Source: Sphingomonas bacterium
Lineage (GTDB): Bacteria; Pseudomonadota; Alphaproteobacteria; Sphingomonadales; Sphingomonadaceae
Direction: 5' to 3'
NCBI RefSeq assembly: GCF_903643065.1
Contig: NZ_CAHJWX010000025.1
Span: 1 to 11,110, forward strand
DNA: 11,110 nucleotides
In this document: positions 1 to 8,683 of the stretch, piece by piece
Layout: every line of letters begins with the position of its first letter
Position numbering within the stretch: position 1 is the first letter of the stretch
The notes under the pieces: generated by a model
Seen by the model: the letters and a program-made list of their open reading frames with translations, nothing else
What the model was told of the DNA's origin: nothing
Databases searched by the model: none
Program-made: the position numbers and the translations under genes

Positions 1-329
1 AGCGCGACGACGCCGCCGACTGGGTAGAGGCGCGGCTGGCCGAGCCGCAGGCGGCCGGTGTCACGCGCGTGCTGATGCACTCGGTCGTCTGGCAATATCT
101 GCCCGAAGACACCGCGCGGCGTGTGCGGGCGGCGATGGAGCGGGCGGGTGTCGACGCCACGGCCGAGCGGCCGCTTGGCTGGGTGATGATGGAGCCCAAC
201 CGCGCGGTCGCGCATCAGGTGATCCGGGTGCTGAGCTGGCCTGGTCACGCCCGGCCGGCGGTGCTGGGCGTCAGTCACGCTCACGGCAAGTGGATACGCC
301 ACGGCGCGTCCGACACGGGCGAGGGATAG
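1..329 (+). CDS. DUF2332 family protein, C-terminal part (5' end outside window)
   Basis: The reading frame is open from the left edge (first full codon at base 3) to a TAG at 327-329, so about 108 C-terminal residues are visible. The first ATG at 69 is internal. The segment HSVVWQYLP, then PLGWVMMEP, then a WPG.. and a terminal SHAHGKWIRH match the C-terminal conserved blocks of DUF2332, a family of about 330-350 residues found in actinobacteria and alphaproteobacteria. The biochemical function of the family is unknown to me. The gene ends 28 bases before the stop of the convergent hydrolase gene. The family call rests on these blocks alone because the N-terminal two thirds are missing. Confidence 0.82.
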   Translation, partial: RDDAADWVEARLAEPQAAGVTRVLMHSVVWQYLPEDTARRVRAAMERAGVDATAERPLGWVMMEPNRAVAHQVIRVLSWPGHARPAVLGVSHAHGKWIRHGASDTGEG

Positions 330-357
330 AGCTGCCCGGTTCGGCCCGGGTCTGGCC

Positions 358-1239
358 CTAGACGCCCCAGTCTCGCATCGCGGCGATCACCGCCGGCGCG
401 TTCTCCCACGGCACGAAATGCCCCGCGTCCACCTTCACCACCGTCAGGTCCGGCACCAGCGCGTCCAGCCCCTCCAATTGCACCGGCAGCAGTGCCTTGT
501 CCGCCAGGCCCCAGATCACCAGGGTCGGCTGGGTCACGGGCGGGAAGGGCGCGTCGAGCAGGGCGGGACGCGGCGGATGCTCGTCCATCCCCGGCACCCG
601 TAGCCCCGAGGCGCGGTACCAGTTGAGCATCGCCGTCATCGCGCCGGGCTGGGCCCATTCGTCCAGATACGCCGCCTTGTCCTCTCCCGCGACGGCCCGC
701 GTCAGCGCCTGCGCGAAGGTGGAGGAGAAGAACCGCTCCAGCCCTGCGCCGACGAGGCCGCGATCCAGCGAGGTATCCTGGAAACGGGTGATGTACTGGC
801 TCGCCCGGCGCTGTTCCATGTCGTCGAACAGCGAGCGGAGGAAGACAAACGGGTGCGGCGCGTTGACGATCACCAGCCGCGCCACCCGCGTCGGGTGCCG
901 CAACGCCGCCGTCCAGGCGATCGCGCCGCCCCAATCGTGCCCGACCAGGGTGAAGCGATCGATCCCGACATGATCCGCGAGCGCGATCAGGTCGGCGACG
1001 ATCAGGTCCGCGCGGTATTGTTCGACGCCCTGCGGCTTGGACGAGCGCGCATAACCGCGCTGGTCGGGGGCGAGCACGAAATGATCGCGCGCCAGATCGG
1101 GCACCACCTCGCGCCAGGTGCGATGCGACTCGGGAAAGCCGTGGAGCAGGATCACCGGCGGATGGCCGCCATGCCCCGCCACCTGCACGTCGAGTTCGAC
1201 GCCGGTGGGCAGGCCGATGCGGTGCAGGGCGTCCTTCAT
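358..1239 (-). CDS. Alpha/beta hydrolase, epoxide hydrolase type
   Basis: This 293-residue alpha/beta-hydrolase-fold enzyme probably opens an epoxide (or a related electrophilic substrate) through a covalent ester on an aspartate. Visible motifs are the oxyanion-hole HGFP at residues 33-36, the nucleophile elbow GHDWGG at 100-105 (Asp102 rather than Ser, which separates it from esterases), a candidate acid Asp247 in WGLADKAL, and the catalytic His274 in DAGHF. The cap region has Tyr149 (SQYITRFQ) and Tyr208 (NWYRA), placed like the two epoxide-polarising tyrosines of soluble epoxide hydrolases. No signal peptide is seen, so it should be cytoplasmic. The ATG at 1239 is preceded by GGGAGA six bases upstream, which supports this start. 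Haloalkane dehalogenase is the main alternative because it shares the Asp nucleophile, but NWYR favours epoxide hydrolase. The true substrate is unknown. Confidence 0.85.
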   Translation of the reverse strand: MKDALHRIGLPTGVELDVQVAGHGGHPPVILLHGFPESHRTWREVVPDLARDHFVLAPDQRGYARSSKPQGVEQYRADLIVADLIALADHVGIDRFTLVGHDWGGAIAWTAALRHPTRVARLVIVNAPHPFVFLRSLFDDMEQRRASQYITRFQDTSLDRGLVGAGLERFFSSTFAQALTRAVAGEDKAAYLDEWAQPGAMTAMLNWYRASGLRVPGMDEHPPRPALLDAPFPPVTQPTLVIWGLADKALLPVQLEGLDALVPDLTVVKVDAGHFVPWENAPAVIAAMRDWGV

Positions 1240-1539
1240 GCGGGTCTCCCAGGCTTGCGTCTATACCGGTGCCGGCGGACGGGCCAGCATCCTTCTGGTC
1301 GCGGTGGGCGCCACCGCCGGAACGGTGCCGGTCGGCCCCGCCTGCGTCGGCTTGACAAAAGTCGGACCTCGCGGGCAGAGGCGCGCCGCTCGCCGACGAT
1401 CGTCACGCGGGCAAGCAACCGAGAGTCATTCAATGCCGAGCGACAGTAGCAGTCGACCGCCCTCGCCGAGCGTGGTGCCGTTGGCCTGACCCTCGGGGCT
1501 CGCCTGGGTCCGCGTGCGGCGGATCCAGCGAGGTGAGCC
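1240..1539. other. Intergenic region between the hydrolase and mgtE, divergent promoters expected
   Basis: This 300-base stretch separates two divergent genes. No protein-like reading frame is seen. It holds the TATAGA box noted above, a perfect 7-base-pair hairpin with a 3-base loop at 1301-1317 (GCGGTGG, GCG, CCACCGC), and on the plus strand a perfect TTGACA at 1352-1357 followed by AAAG. No TATAAT-like box lies 16-18 bases after that TTGACA. I could not recognise a magnesium riboswitch in front of mgtE. The mgtE ribosome site is AGGTGA at 1531-1536. Confidence 0.6.
1254..1265 (-). promoter_or_regulatory. Candidate -10 promoter element of the epoxide hydrolase gene
   Basis: On the minus strand GGTATAGAC gives a TATAGA hexamer (plus bases 1260-1265) 20 bases before the ATG at 1239. 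Transcription would start near 1254, leaving a short leader that contains the GGGAGA ribosome site. No good -35 box lies 16-18 bases upstream (the sequence there is near CTGGCC), so the call is tentative. Confidence 0.3.
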
Positions 1540-2910
<1,371 letters not shown>

Positions 2911-2927
2911 TGGGCGAAGCGGGGCCT

Positions 2928-2960
2928 CGCGCAACTCTACCGGCATTGGACCGTTGCGCG
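2928..2960. repeat. 8-bp inverted repeat between mgtE and the GH130 gene
   Basis: CGCGCAAC at 2928-2935 is matched by its exact reverse complement GTTGCGCG at 2953-2960, with 17 bases between. It lies within the 76-base gap upstream of the GH130 gene. There is no T-run after it, so it is not a standard terminator. It could be an operator or an mRNA hairpin. Nothing else supports either reading. Confidence 0.35.
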
Positions 2961-2986
2961 TCGGTAACGACAGTCCAGGTTGATCC

Positions 2987-4261
2987 ATGTTCCAGCACCG
3001 TCACCTGATGATCCGGCCCGATCCCGCGCGCACGGTCGTGCGGCCGTTCGCGCCGGGCTACCCCGATCGGTTCCGCCGGCCGGGGCATGATCGCGCGCAG
3101 GTGATCGTCGATCGCGTGCTGGGGCTCGACGACGAACAGCTGGCGGCCGAGGAGCGCAACGTCTCGCTCTCGCTCGACGAGCGCCACCGCGACGTCGGGC
3201 CGATGCTCGATCATCGGTTCGAGGACATGGCGGACCAGATCGCCGGCGCCGACGCGATCGCCCCGGCGCAGCGTCGGCTGATCGGTGCCTATTTCTCGGA
3301 AGAATATGCCTTCGCCGCCGCCGCGCTGTTCAATCCCAGCGCGGTGCTCCACCCCGACCAGTCGGGCCTGGCCGACGGGCAGCTGCGATATCTCATATCG
3401 TTGCGCGGCATCGGCGAGGGCCATGTCTCGTCCGTCGCGTTCCGCACCGGCACCTGGACGCCGGGCGGCGAGCTGTGCCTGGACGCGGCGAGCGAAGTCG
3501 CGGTGCCGCCGGTCATCACGCAGAACGATAGTGGCGATGGCGTCGTCTGCCTAGATTGCAGCGGCAGCCGTGACCTGTCGGAGACGGTGATCTTTCCCGT
3601 CCTGCCGCGTCAGCGGCAGGGGATTGAGGACATGCGGCTCGTCCGGTTCACCGAGGATGACGGCGGCGTCCGCTATTACGGCACCTACACCGCGTTCAGC
3701 GGCTCGGACGCCAAGCCCGAGCTGTTGCTGACCGAGGATTTCCGTCATTTCGCGATGAAGCCGCTCAGCGGCGATGCGGCGGGGGCGAAGGGTATGGCGC
3801 TGTTCCCGCGCCGGATCGACGGCCGCTTCGTCATGCTCGGCCGGCAGGATTCGGAGAACATCTGGCTCCACCACGCCGACGAGCCCACGCGCTGGGATGG
3901 CGGCGCGGTGCTGATCGCGCCGCGTTACCCGTGGGAGTTCGTTCAGATGGGCAATTGCGGATCGCCGATCGAGCTGGACGAGGGCTGGCTGGTGCTCACG
4001 CACGGGGTCGGCACGGTGCGTAACTATTGCATGGGCGCGGCGCTGCTCGACAAGGCCGATCCGACCAAGCTGCTCGCGCGGACGCCCAAGCCGATCCTGG
4101 AGCCCAGCCCCGACGAGCGCGACGGCTATGTCCCCAACGTCGTCTACAGCTGCGGCGCATTGCTGCACGGGCGCGAGCTGATGCTGCCCTATGGCGTGTC
4201 CGATCAGTTCACCAGTTTCGCCACCTGCTCGGTCGACGAGCTGCTGGCGGCGATGGCCTAG
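2987..4261 (+). CDS. Glycoside hydrolase family 130 (GH130) protein, specificity unknown
   Basis: This 424-residue protein is predicted to be a five-bladed beta-propeller of the GH130 type, the family that includes beta-mannoside phosphorylases and some hydrolases. Blocks seen are FNPSAVLHPDQSGL (115-128), YLISLRGIGEGHVSSVAFRTG (135-155), GIEDMRLVRF (212-221, whose Asp215 sits where the family's catalytic acid is found), MGNCGSPIELDEGWLVLTHGVG (321-342) and YVPNVVYSCGALL (381-393). About 110 residues precede the propeller and look mainly helical, which is longer than in the short mannosylphosphorylases. No signal peptide is visible, so a cytoplasmic role in degrading imported oligosaccharides is likely. 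I cannot tell phosphorylase from hydrolase because the phosphate-binding residues need an alignment. The ATG at 2987 has only a weak AGG site; an in-frame ATG at 3008 (Met8) is possible. The stop is 1 base from the stop of the convergent DUF3429 gene. Confidence 0.86.
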   Translation: MFQHRHLMIRPDPARTVVRPFAPGYPDRFRRPGHDRAQVIVDRVLGLDDEQLAAEERNVSLSLDERHRDVGPMLDHRFEDMADQIAGADAIAPAQRRLIGAYFSEEYAFAAAALFNPSAVLHPDQSGLADGQLRYLISLRGIGEGHVSSVAFRTGTWTPGGELCLDAASEVAVPPVITQNDSGDGVVCLDCSGSRDLSETVIFPVLPRQRQGIEDMRLVRFTEDDGGVRYYGTYTAFSGSDAKPELLLTEDFRHFAMKPLSGDAAGAKGMALFPRRIDGRFVMLGRQDSENIWLHHADEPTRWDGGAVLIAPRYPWEFVQMGNCGSPIELDEGWLVLTHGVGTVRNYCMGAALLDKADPTKLLARTPKPILEPSPDERDGYVPNVVYSCGALLHGRELMLPYGVSDQFTSFATCSVDELLAAMA

Positions 4262-4262
4262 C

Positions 4263-4775
4263 TCAGCCGGCGAGCGCGCCCGCCGCGATCGTCAGCAGGC
4301 CCAGCCCCAGCGACAGCGGCATGCGCAGCCCCATCCAGCCGGCGGGCGCCTCGCCCGTCGCGACGAGGTGGCGATCGACGAGCAAGGTGAGCAGGACCGC
4401 GCTGCCCAGCGCCACGCCCGGCCAGTTCGGGCCCGACACGGCGCTCCACAGCAGCAGCGCCGCCGTGACCAGGCTCGGTGCCACCGCGAGGGCGGCGAGC
4501 CCGCCCTGACCGCGCCGCCGCCGCATCGCGAAGCTCCACCACATCCCGCCCAGGAAGCTGAGGATGATCGCGGCGTACAGGTCCAACGCGGTCGCCAGCA
4601 GGGATGATCGGTCGGGCGATGCCCGCGTCCACGCGATCAGCGCGACCAGGGCGAGCGGCGGGAGCAGTCCGGCGAAGCCGAGGCCGCGCGCGACGGCGCC
4701 GACGCGACCGGGCGACTCGCTCGGCTGGCTGAGATCGAGATGCATGGGCGGCGCGTTCCACGTCGGCGGGCGCAT
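4263..4775 (-). CDS. DUF3429 family integral membrane protein
   Basis: This 170-residue protein has about five hydrophobic segments (roughly 32-49, 62-80, 93-112, 118-134 and 151-169). The block YAAIILSFLGGMWW (67-80), followed by a basic loop AMRRRRG, is the signature I associate with DUF3429, a family of small inner-membrane proteins without an assigned function. Two starts are possible: the ATG at 4775, with a GAGG 11 bases upstream, and an in-frame ATG at 4745 (Met11, MHLDLS) without a ribosome site. The first ten residues (MRPPTWNAPP) look unlike a conserved start, so the shorter form of 160 residues is a real alternative. The gene is divergent from the 3-hydroxyacyl-CoA dehydrogenase gene. 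Confidence 0.8.
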   Translation of the reverse strand: MRPPTWNAPPMHLDLSQPSESPGRVGAVARGLGFAGLLPPLALVALIAWTRASPDRSSLLATALDLYAAIILSFLGGMWWSFAMRRRRGQGGLAALAVAPSLVTAALLLWSAVSGPNWPGVALGSAVLLTLLVDRHLVATGEAPAGWMGLRMPLSLGLGLLTIAAGALAG

Positions 4776-4816
4776 GACAAGCCGGACCTCGTCGCTCGTC
4801 GCGGCGCACCGCTCCC

Positions 4817-4844
4817 TCGACCACGCGCCGCTGCTGCGCTACGA
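4817..4844 (+). promoter_or_regulatory. Candidate promoter of the 3-hydroxybutyryl-CoA dehydrogenase gene (leaderless?)
   Basis: TCGACC (4817-4822) and CTACGA (4839-4844), separated by 16 bases, sit seven bases before the ATG at 4852. There is no ribosome binding site in front of this ATG, so a transcript beginning at or next to the start codon would explain how the gene is read. The match to the consensus is modest. The same geometry is seen more clearly in front of the gene at 8684. Confidence 0.3.
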
Positions 4845-4851
4845 CCCGGTC

Positions 4852-5721
<870 letters not shown>

Positions 5722-5731
5722 GCCCGATCCA

Positions 5732-6970
5732 TCATCCGATCAGCAGGCCCGCCAGCGCGGCCGACATGAGGTTGGCGAGGCTGCCCGCCGCCAGCGCGCG
5801 CAGGCCGAGGCGGGCGATGACGGGGCGCTGGTTGGGCGCGAGGCCGCCCGTCACCGCCATCTGGATCGCGATGGACGAGAAGTTGGCGAACCCGCACAGC
5901 GCGAAGGTGACGACCGCGACGGTGTGGGGCGACAGGGTGGCCTTGGCGTCCTTCAGATAGCCGAAGGCGACGAACTCGTTGATGACGACCTTGGTCCCGA
6001 ACAGCCCGCCCGCTTGGCCGGCCTCGTTCCACGGCACGTTGAGCAGGAACATGAGCGGTTGGAAGACGCGCCCCAGGATCGCCTGAAAGGTGAGGTCGGG
6101 ATGGCCGAACCAGCCGCCGACGCCGCCCAGGATGCCGTTGGCGAGCGCCACCAGCGCCACGAACGCGAGCACCATCGCGCCCACCGCCACCGCGAGCTTG
6201 ACGCCCGTCTGCGCGCCCTCGGCGGCGGCCATGATGATGTTGGCGGGGCGTTCCTCGCCAAAGGGGATGTCGCCTTCCAGCACCGGCTCGCGGCCGGCAT
6301 CGGCGGGGTCGTCGGGCATGACGAGCTTGGCCATCAGGATGCCGCCGGGCGCCGACATGAAGCTGGCGGCGAGCAGGTAAGGCAGCAGGTCGGTGCCCAG
6401 CATCGAGGCATAGGCGGCGAGGATCGTCCCCGCCACGCCCGCCATCCCGACCGTCATGACGCAGAAGACCTGCGACGGCGTCAGCTCGGCGAGATAGGGG
6501 CGGATGACGAGCGGCGCCTCGCTCTGCCCGACGAAGATGTTGGCGGCGGCGCCGAGCGATTCAACCTTGGAGATGCCGGTCACGTATTGAATGCCGCCGC
6601 CGATCCACTTCACCACGAACTGCATGACGCGCAGATAGTAGAGGATCGAGATCACGGCGGCGAAGAAGATGATGACGGGCAGCGCCGCGAGCGCGAAGCT
6701 GTGCCCGCCCATCGCCGGGCCGGCGAGGGGACCGAAGATGAAGTCGATGCCCGCCTGCGCATAGCCGAGCAGGTTGGCGACGCCCGCCGCCATCGCGCCG
6801 ATTACCAGCTTGCCGGCGGGCACGTACAGCACCAGCGTCGCGATCCCGGCCTGCAGCGCGAAGGCGGCACCGACGACGCGCGGCCGGATCGCGCGCCGGT
6901 TCGTGGAGAGCAGCACCGCGATCAGCAGGATCGCGGCGATGCCGGCGACGCCGACGAGGAGGCGGGTCAC
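5732..6970 (-). CDS. Concentrative nucleoside transporter, NupC/CNT family
   Basis: This 412-residue inner-membrane symporter takes up nucleosides with Na+ or H+. It has the CNT order: an N-terminal helix (about 3-21), a NUP N region, a Gate-like segment with SILYYLRVMQFVVKWIGGGIQYV, and the C-terminal core. Substrate motifs are GQSEAPL (148-154), NEFVAFGYL (331-339) and CGFANFSSIAIQ (359-370). Gln149, Glu151, Phe361, Asn363 and Ser366 fall at the positions of the nucleoside-binding residues of the Vibrio CNT structure, apart from Ser replacing Thr in GQ(T/S)E. The start is GTG (bases 6968-6970), with no convincing ribosome site and no better start upstream in frame. The stop lies 10 bases from the stop of the convergent dehydrogenase gene. 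Whether it prefers purine or pyrimidine nucleosides is not decidable here. Confidence 0.94.
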   Translation of the reverse strand: MTRLLVGVAGIAAILLIAVLLSTNRRAIRPRVVGAAFALQAGIATLVLYVPAGKLVIGAMAAGVANLLGYAQAGIDFIFGPLAGPAMGGHSFALAALPVIIFFAAVISILYYLRVMQFVVKWIGGGIQYVTGISKVESLGAAANIFVGQSEAPLVIRPYLAELTPSQVFCVMTVGMAGVAGTILAAYASMLGTDLLPYLLAASFMSAPGGILMAKLVMPDDPADAGREPVLEGDIPFGEERPANIIMAAAEGAQTGVKLAVAVGAMVLAFVALVALANGILGGVGGWFGHPDLTFQAILGRVFQPLMFLLNVPWNEAGQAGGLFGTKVVINEFVAFGYLKDAKATLSPHTVAVVTFALCGFANFSSIAIQMAVTGGLAPNQRPVIARLGLRALAAGSLANLMSAALAGLLIG

Positions 6971-7366
6971 GCGGCGGCTCGCGGGAGGTAAGTGGAAGAA
7001 GTGGAGGCCCGGAAGCGGTTTTCGCCGGGAAGCGCCCGCGACGCGACCGGTCCGGGCGTCGATGCGCCGCTGACGCGCCGGTTTCGCGTCGACGATGCGT
7101 CGTCTGGGTCACCGTGACGCGACACCGACGCGCCGGTACCGCGCCGGTTCGGGCCGGAACGCGACGCGAGCGGACGCAGACGCGACCGCGCCGGCGAGCG
7201 CGGAGGAACCGGCGTCTGCGATGTTGGCCAATGGATCATGCCCGACTTGTGGCACGCGCGAGCGGTGTAGGACAGAGGGTCGCGTCGCGTTGCCCGTCGC
7301 GCATTTCCGCCGGCGATCGCGGCGGAACGGCCGCTTGCGCCCGTAAGCGGACGCGTCGCCCGACCC
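6971..7366. other. Gene-free GC-rich stretch with clustered GACGCG words
   Basis: This region of almost 400 bases separates the nucleoside transporter from the end of the acyltransferase. Reading frames across it give only Arg/Pro-rich low-complexity translations. GACGCG occurs six times between 7040 and 7184, always on the plus strand (7040, 7072, 7116, 7127, 7163, 7179). CGCGCCGGT occurs three times (7074, 7129, 7140), and GACGCGCCGGT twice. A 6-bp hairpin, CCGCTT-8-AAGCGG, lies at 7331-7350. A 41-codon ORF at 7221-7346 (MLANGSCPTCGTRERC...) contains a CPTC pair but has no further support. I see no tRNA or other RNA gene. Confidence 0.55.
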
Positions 7367-7375
7367 TTATCGGGC
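7358..7375 (-). terminator. Possible hairpin at the end of the acyltransferase gene
   Basis: GCCCGA and TCGGGC form a perfect 6-bp stem around a 6-base loop that contains the acyltransferase stop codon (plus 7367-7369). No U-run follows on the minus strand (the next bases are GACGCG), so this is at best a weak or Rho-assisted terminator. Confidence 0.25.
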
Positions 7376-8443
7376 TGCCGCCGGAACCACGCGCCCGCCG
7401 CTTCGTGGATCGCGCTCCCGTCGACTTGCCGTGGGCCGTTCCAATAGCGAGAAGCTCAGCTGTCCCATCGCCAGCACCGCGATCAGCGCGACGATGATGG
7501 CTGCCGTTCCGCACGAGGGCACGACCAACAGCGCTGCCGCGCCCACCGTACGACCAATTGCGAGGTGCCACAGATAGATCGAGTAGGAGCGGACTCCACA
7601 CCAGCCCAGCATCCGCACCAAGCGGCTCGGCTGCTCGGTCCGGGCGCCAAGCGCGAAAAGCAGAAGGGAGGTGGCGCCGATATCAACGAGGACCAATCCC
7701 AGCGTATAACTAAAGGACGGATTGTCCATAACCATCGCGAGCCCGAAGCTGAGCAAGGCCGTCGTCAATAGCGATCTCCGGAGCGATCCGATCCTGATGA
7801 TCAGGTTGGGGCGGTACCGCGACGCGACGCCAACGAACATCCCGAATGTCAGGGAGTCAGCCCGGAACTGGGTCTGCACATAGATATGTTCGACATCGGT
7901 GCCGATCCACACTGCCATGAGCCTGGCTAGCGGAACCGCGATCAGCACCGCCGTCAGGACGGGACAGGCACAGGCCCATGGATCGGTGCGCCGTGCAAGC
8001 AGCGGGATGAGCACGGCCGCGGCGACGTAGAAATGCTCCTCTACCGCGAGCGACCAGAGATGTTGCGGGCCGCCCGGGATAAAGTTCTGCGCGTGCAAGA
8101 CAAACGGAAGAATGAATGATGCATCTCTCGTCGGCATCGTTAGCCAGCTAACTCCCAATGATACGTACAACGGCGGCCAGAGACGCAACATGCGCCGGCG
8201 CAGGAATCGCCAGCCATCAAACTCACCAAGCGTCGCTTCGCGCAGGATGATACTGGCGACCAGGTATCCACTCAGCACGAAGAAGATGTCCACGCCGGCC
8301 CAGCCAAGTCTTACGACTGGCGCCAGTGCCAAACCGATGACGCTTTGTGCATCGAGGCTGGTCAGATGATAGCCGAGCACGGCGAGCACGGCCACTCCTC
8401 GCAGCGCATCAAGCGGGACGTGACGAGCCGTCGCAGCAGTCAT
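7367..8443 (-). CDS. Acyltransferase family 3 (OafA/YrhL-like) membrane protein
   Basis: This is a polytopic inner-membrane O-acyltransferase of the type that acetylates or otherwise acylates surface glycans (O-antigen, capsule, peptidoglycan or glycolipid). The start at 8443 gives 358 residues. It opens directly with the family signature LDALRGVAVL (11-20), then the conserved His26 in LGYHL, DIFFVLSGYLVA (52-63), the basic RRRMLRLWPPLY (82-93), WSLAVEEHFYV (130-140) and SYSIYLWHLAIG (286-297), with about ten hydrophobic segments. The frame remains open upstream to 8596, but those 51 residues resemble nothing and precede the signature, so the internal ATG is preferred; its GAGG is too close to be a good ribosome site. 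Local GC falls to about 48 % in places, against about 70 % in neighbours, suggesting acquisition by transfer. No SGNH domain or glycan cluster is nearby, so the substrate is unknown. Confidence 0.88.
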   Translation of the reverse strand: MTAATARHVPLDALRGVAVLAVLGYHLTSLDAQSVIGLALAPVVRLGWAGVDIFFVLSGYLVASIILREATLGEFDGWRFLRRRMLRLWPPLYVSLGVSWLTMPTRDASFILPFVLHAQNFIPGGPQHLWSLAVEEHFYVAAAVLIPLLARRTDPWACACPVLTAVLIAVPLARLMAVWIGTDVEHIYVQTQFRADSLTFGMFVGVASRYRPNLIIRIGSLRRSLLTTALLSFGLAMVMDNPSFSYTLGLVLVDIGATSLLLFALGARTEQPSRLVRMLGWCGVRSYSIYLWHLAIGRTVGAAALLVVPSCGTAAIIVALIAVLAMGQLSFSLLERPTASRRERDPRSGGRVVPAAAR

Positions 8444-8683
8444 GCCTCGGCGAGATAGCGGGGTGCCGTTAACGTGAGATAACCGCGCCGCCGGCAACTT
8501 ATGAGAGATCGCCCTTCCACGGGCGCCCGCTTCCACCAGCGCCGGTCGCGCCGAAATCGACCTGATAACCCCGCCTGCTTGGTCCGCAGGCAGCAAAACG
8601 CTGGTCCGAGCCGGAATGTGGGACTATCGGCGGCATAACCGCGCAACCGTTGACCGCCCAGCGAAAGCGGGTAGCACCCCCGC
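8444..8683. other. Divergent intergenic region between the acyltransferase and the yhhQ-like gene
   Basis: These 240 bases must hold the promoters for both genes. A 6-bp hairpin, GCCTGC-7-GCAGGC, occupies 8573-8591. The 10-mer ATAACCGCGC occurs twice (8479-8488 and 8635-8644). The promoter of the plus-strand gene is described separately. I could not identify a promoter for the acyltransferase. I compared the hairpin with the preQ1 class I riboswitch pattern because the downstream gene is a queuosine-type transporter, and it does not fit. Confidence 0.5.
8650..8677 (+). promoter_or_regulatory. Promoter of the yhhQ-like gene, predicted leaderless transcript
   Basis: TTGACC at 8650-8655 and TAGCAC at 8672-8677 are separated by 16 bases. 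The ATG at 8684 begins six bases after the -10 box, where transcription would normally start. No purine-rich ribosome site exists before the ATG (the sequence is CACCCCCGC). Together these predict an mRNA that begins at or within a base or two of the start codon. The -35 box is good; the -10 box is weak by E. coli standards. Confidence 0.45.

Noticed and set aside
334..351. A short CCCGG/CCGGG hairpin between the DUF2332 and hydrolase stops, considered as a bidirectional terminator
   Set aside because: Only five or six pairs, and no T-run on either strand.
1352..1380. A perfect TTGACA upstream of mgtE
   Set aside because: No acceptable -10 hexamer follows at 15-19 bases, and the start codon is almost 190 bases away.
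7240..7272. A promoter-like plus-strand stretch (GACTTG, 16 bases, TGTAGG)
   Set aside because: Both boxes are weak and the only downstream plus-strand DNA is antisense to the acyltransferase. It could be a relic of an insertion, but nothing else supports this.
7221..7346. A 41-codon ORF (MLANGSCPTCGTRERC...) with a CPTC pair resembling half of a zinc ribbon
   Set aside because: The ribosome site is about 14 bases from the ATG, only three cysteines are near each other, and the second half is Arg-rich as in other random frames here.
8573..8600. The hairpin with downstream AGCAAAAC before the queuosine-type transporter, considered as a preQ1 riboswitch
   Set aside because: The loop and the A-rich tail do not match the preQ1 class I pattern, and the predicted transcription start lies downstream of it.
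8479..8644. The direct repeat ATAACCGCGC (8479-8488 and 8635-8644)
   Set aside because: Only two ten-base copies, with no symmetry or consistent position relative to either gene; may be chance.
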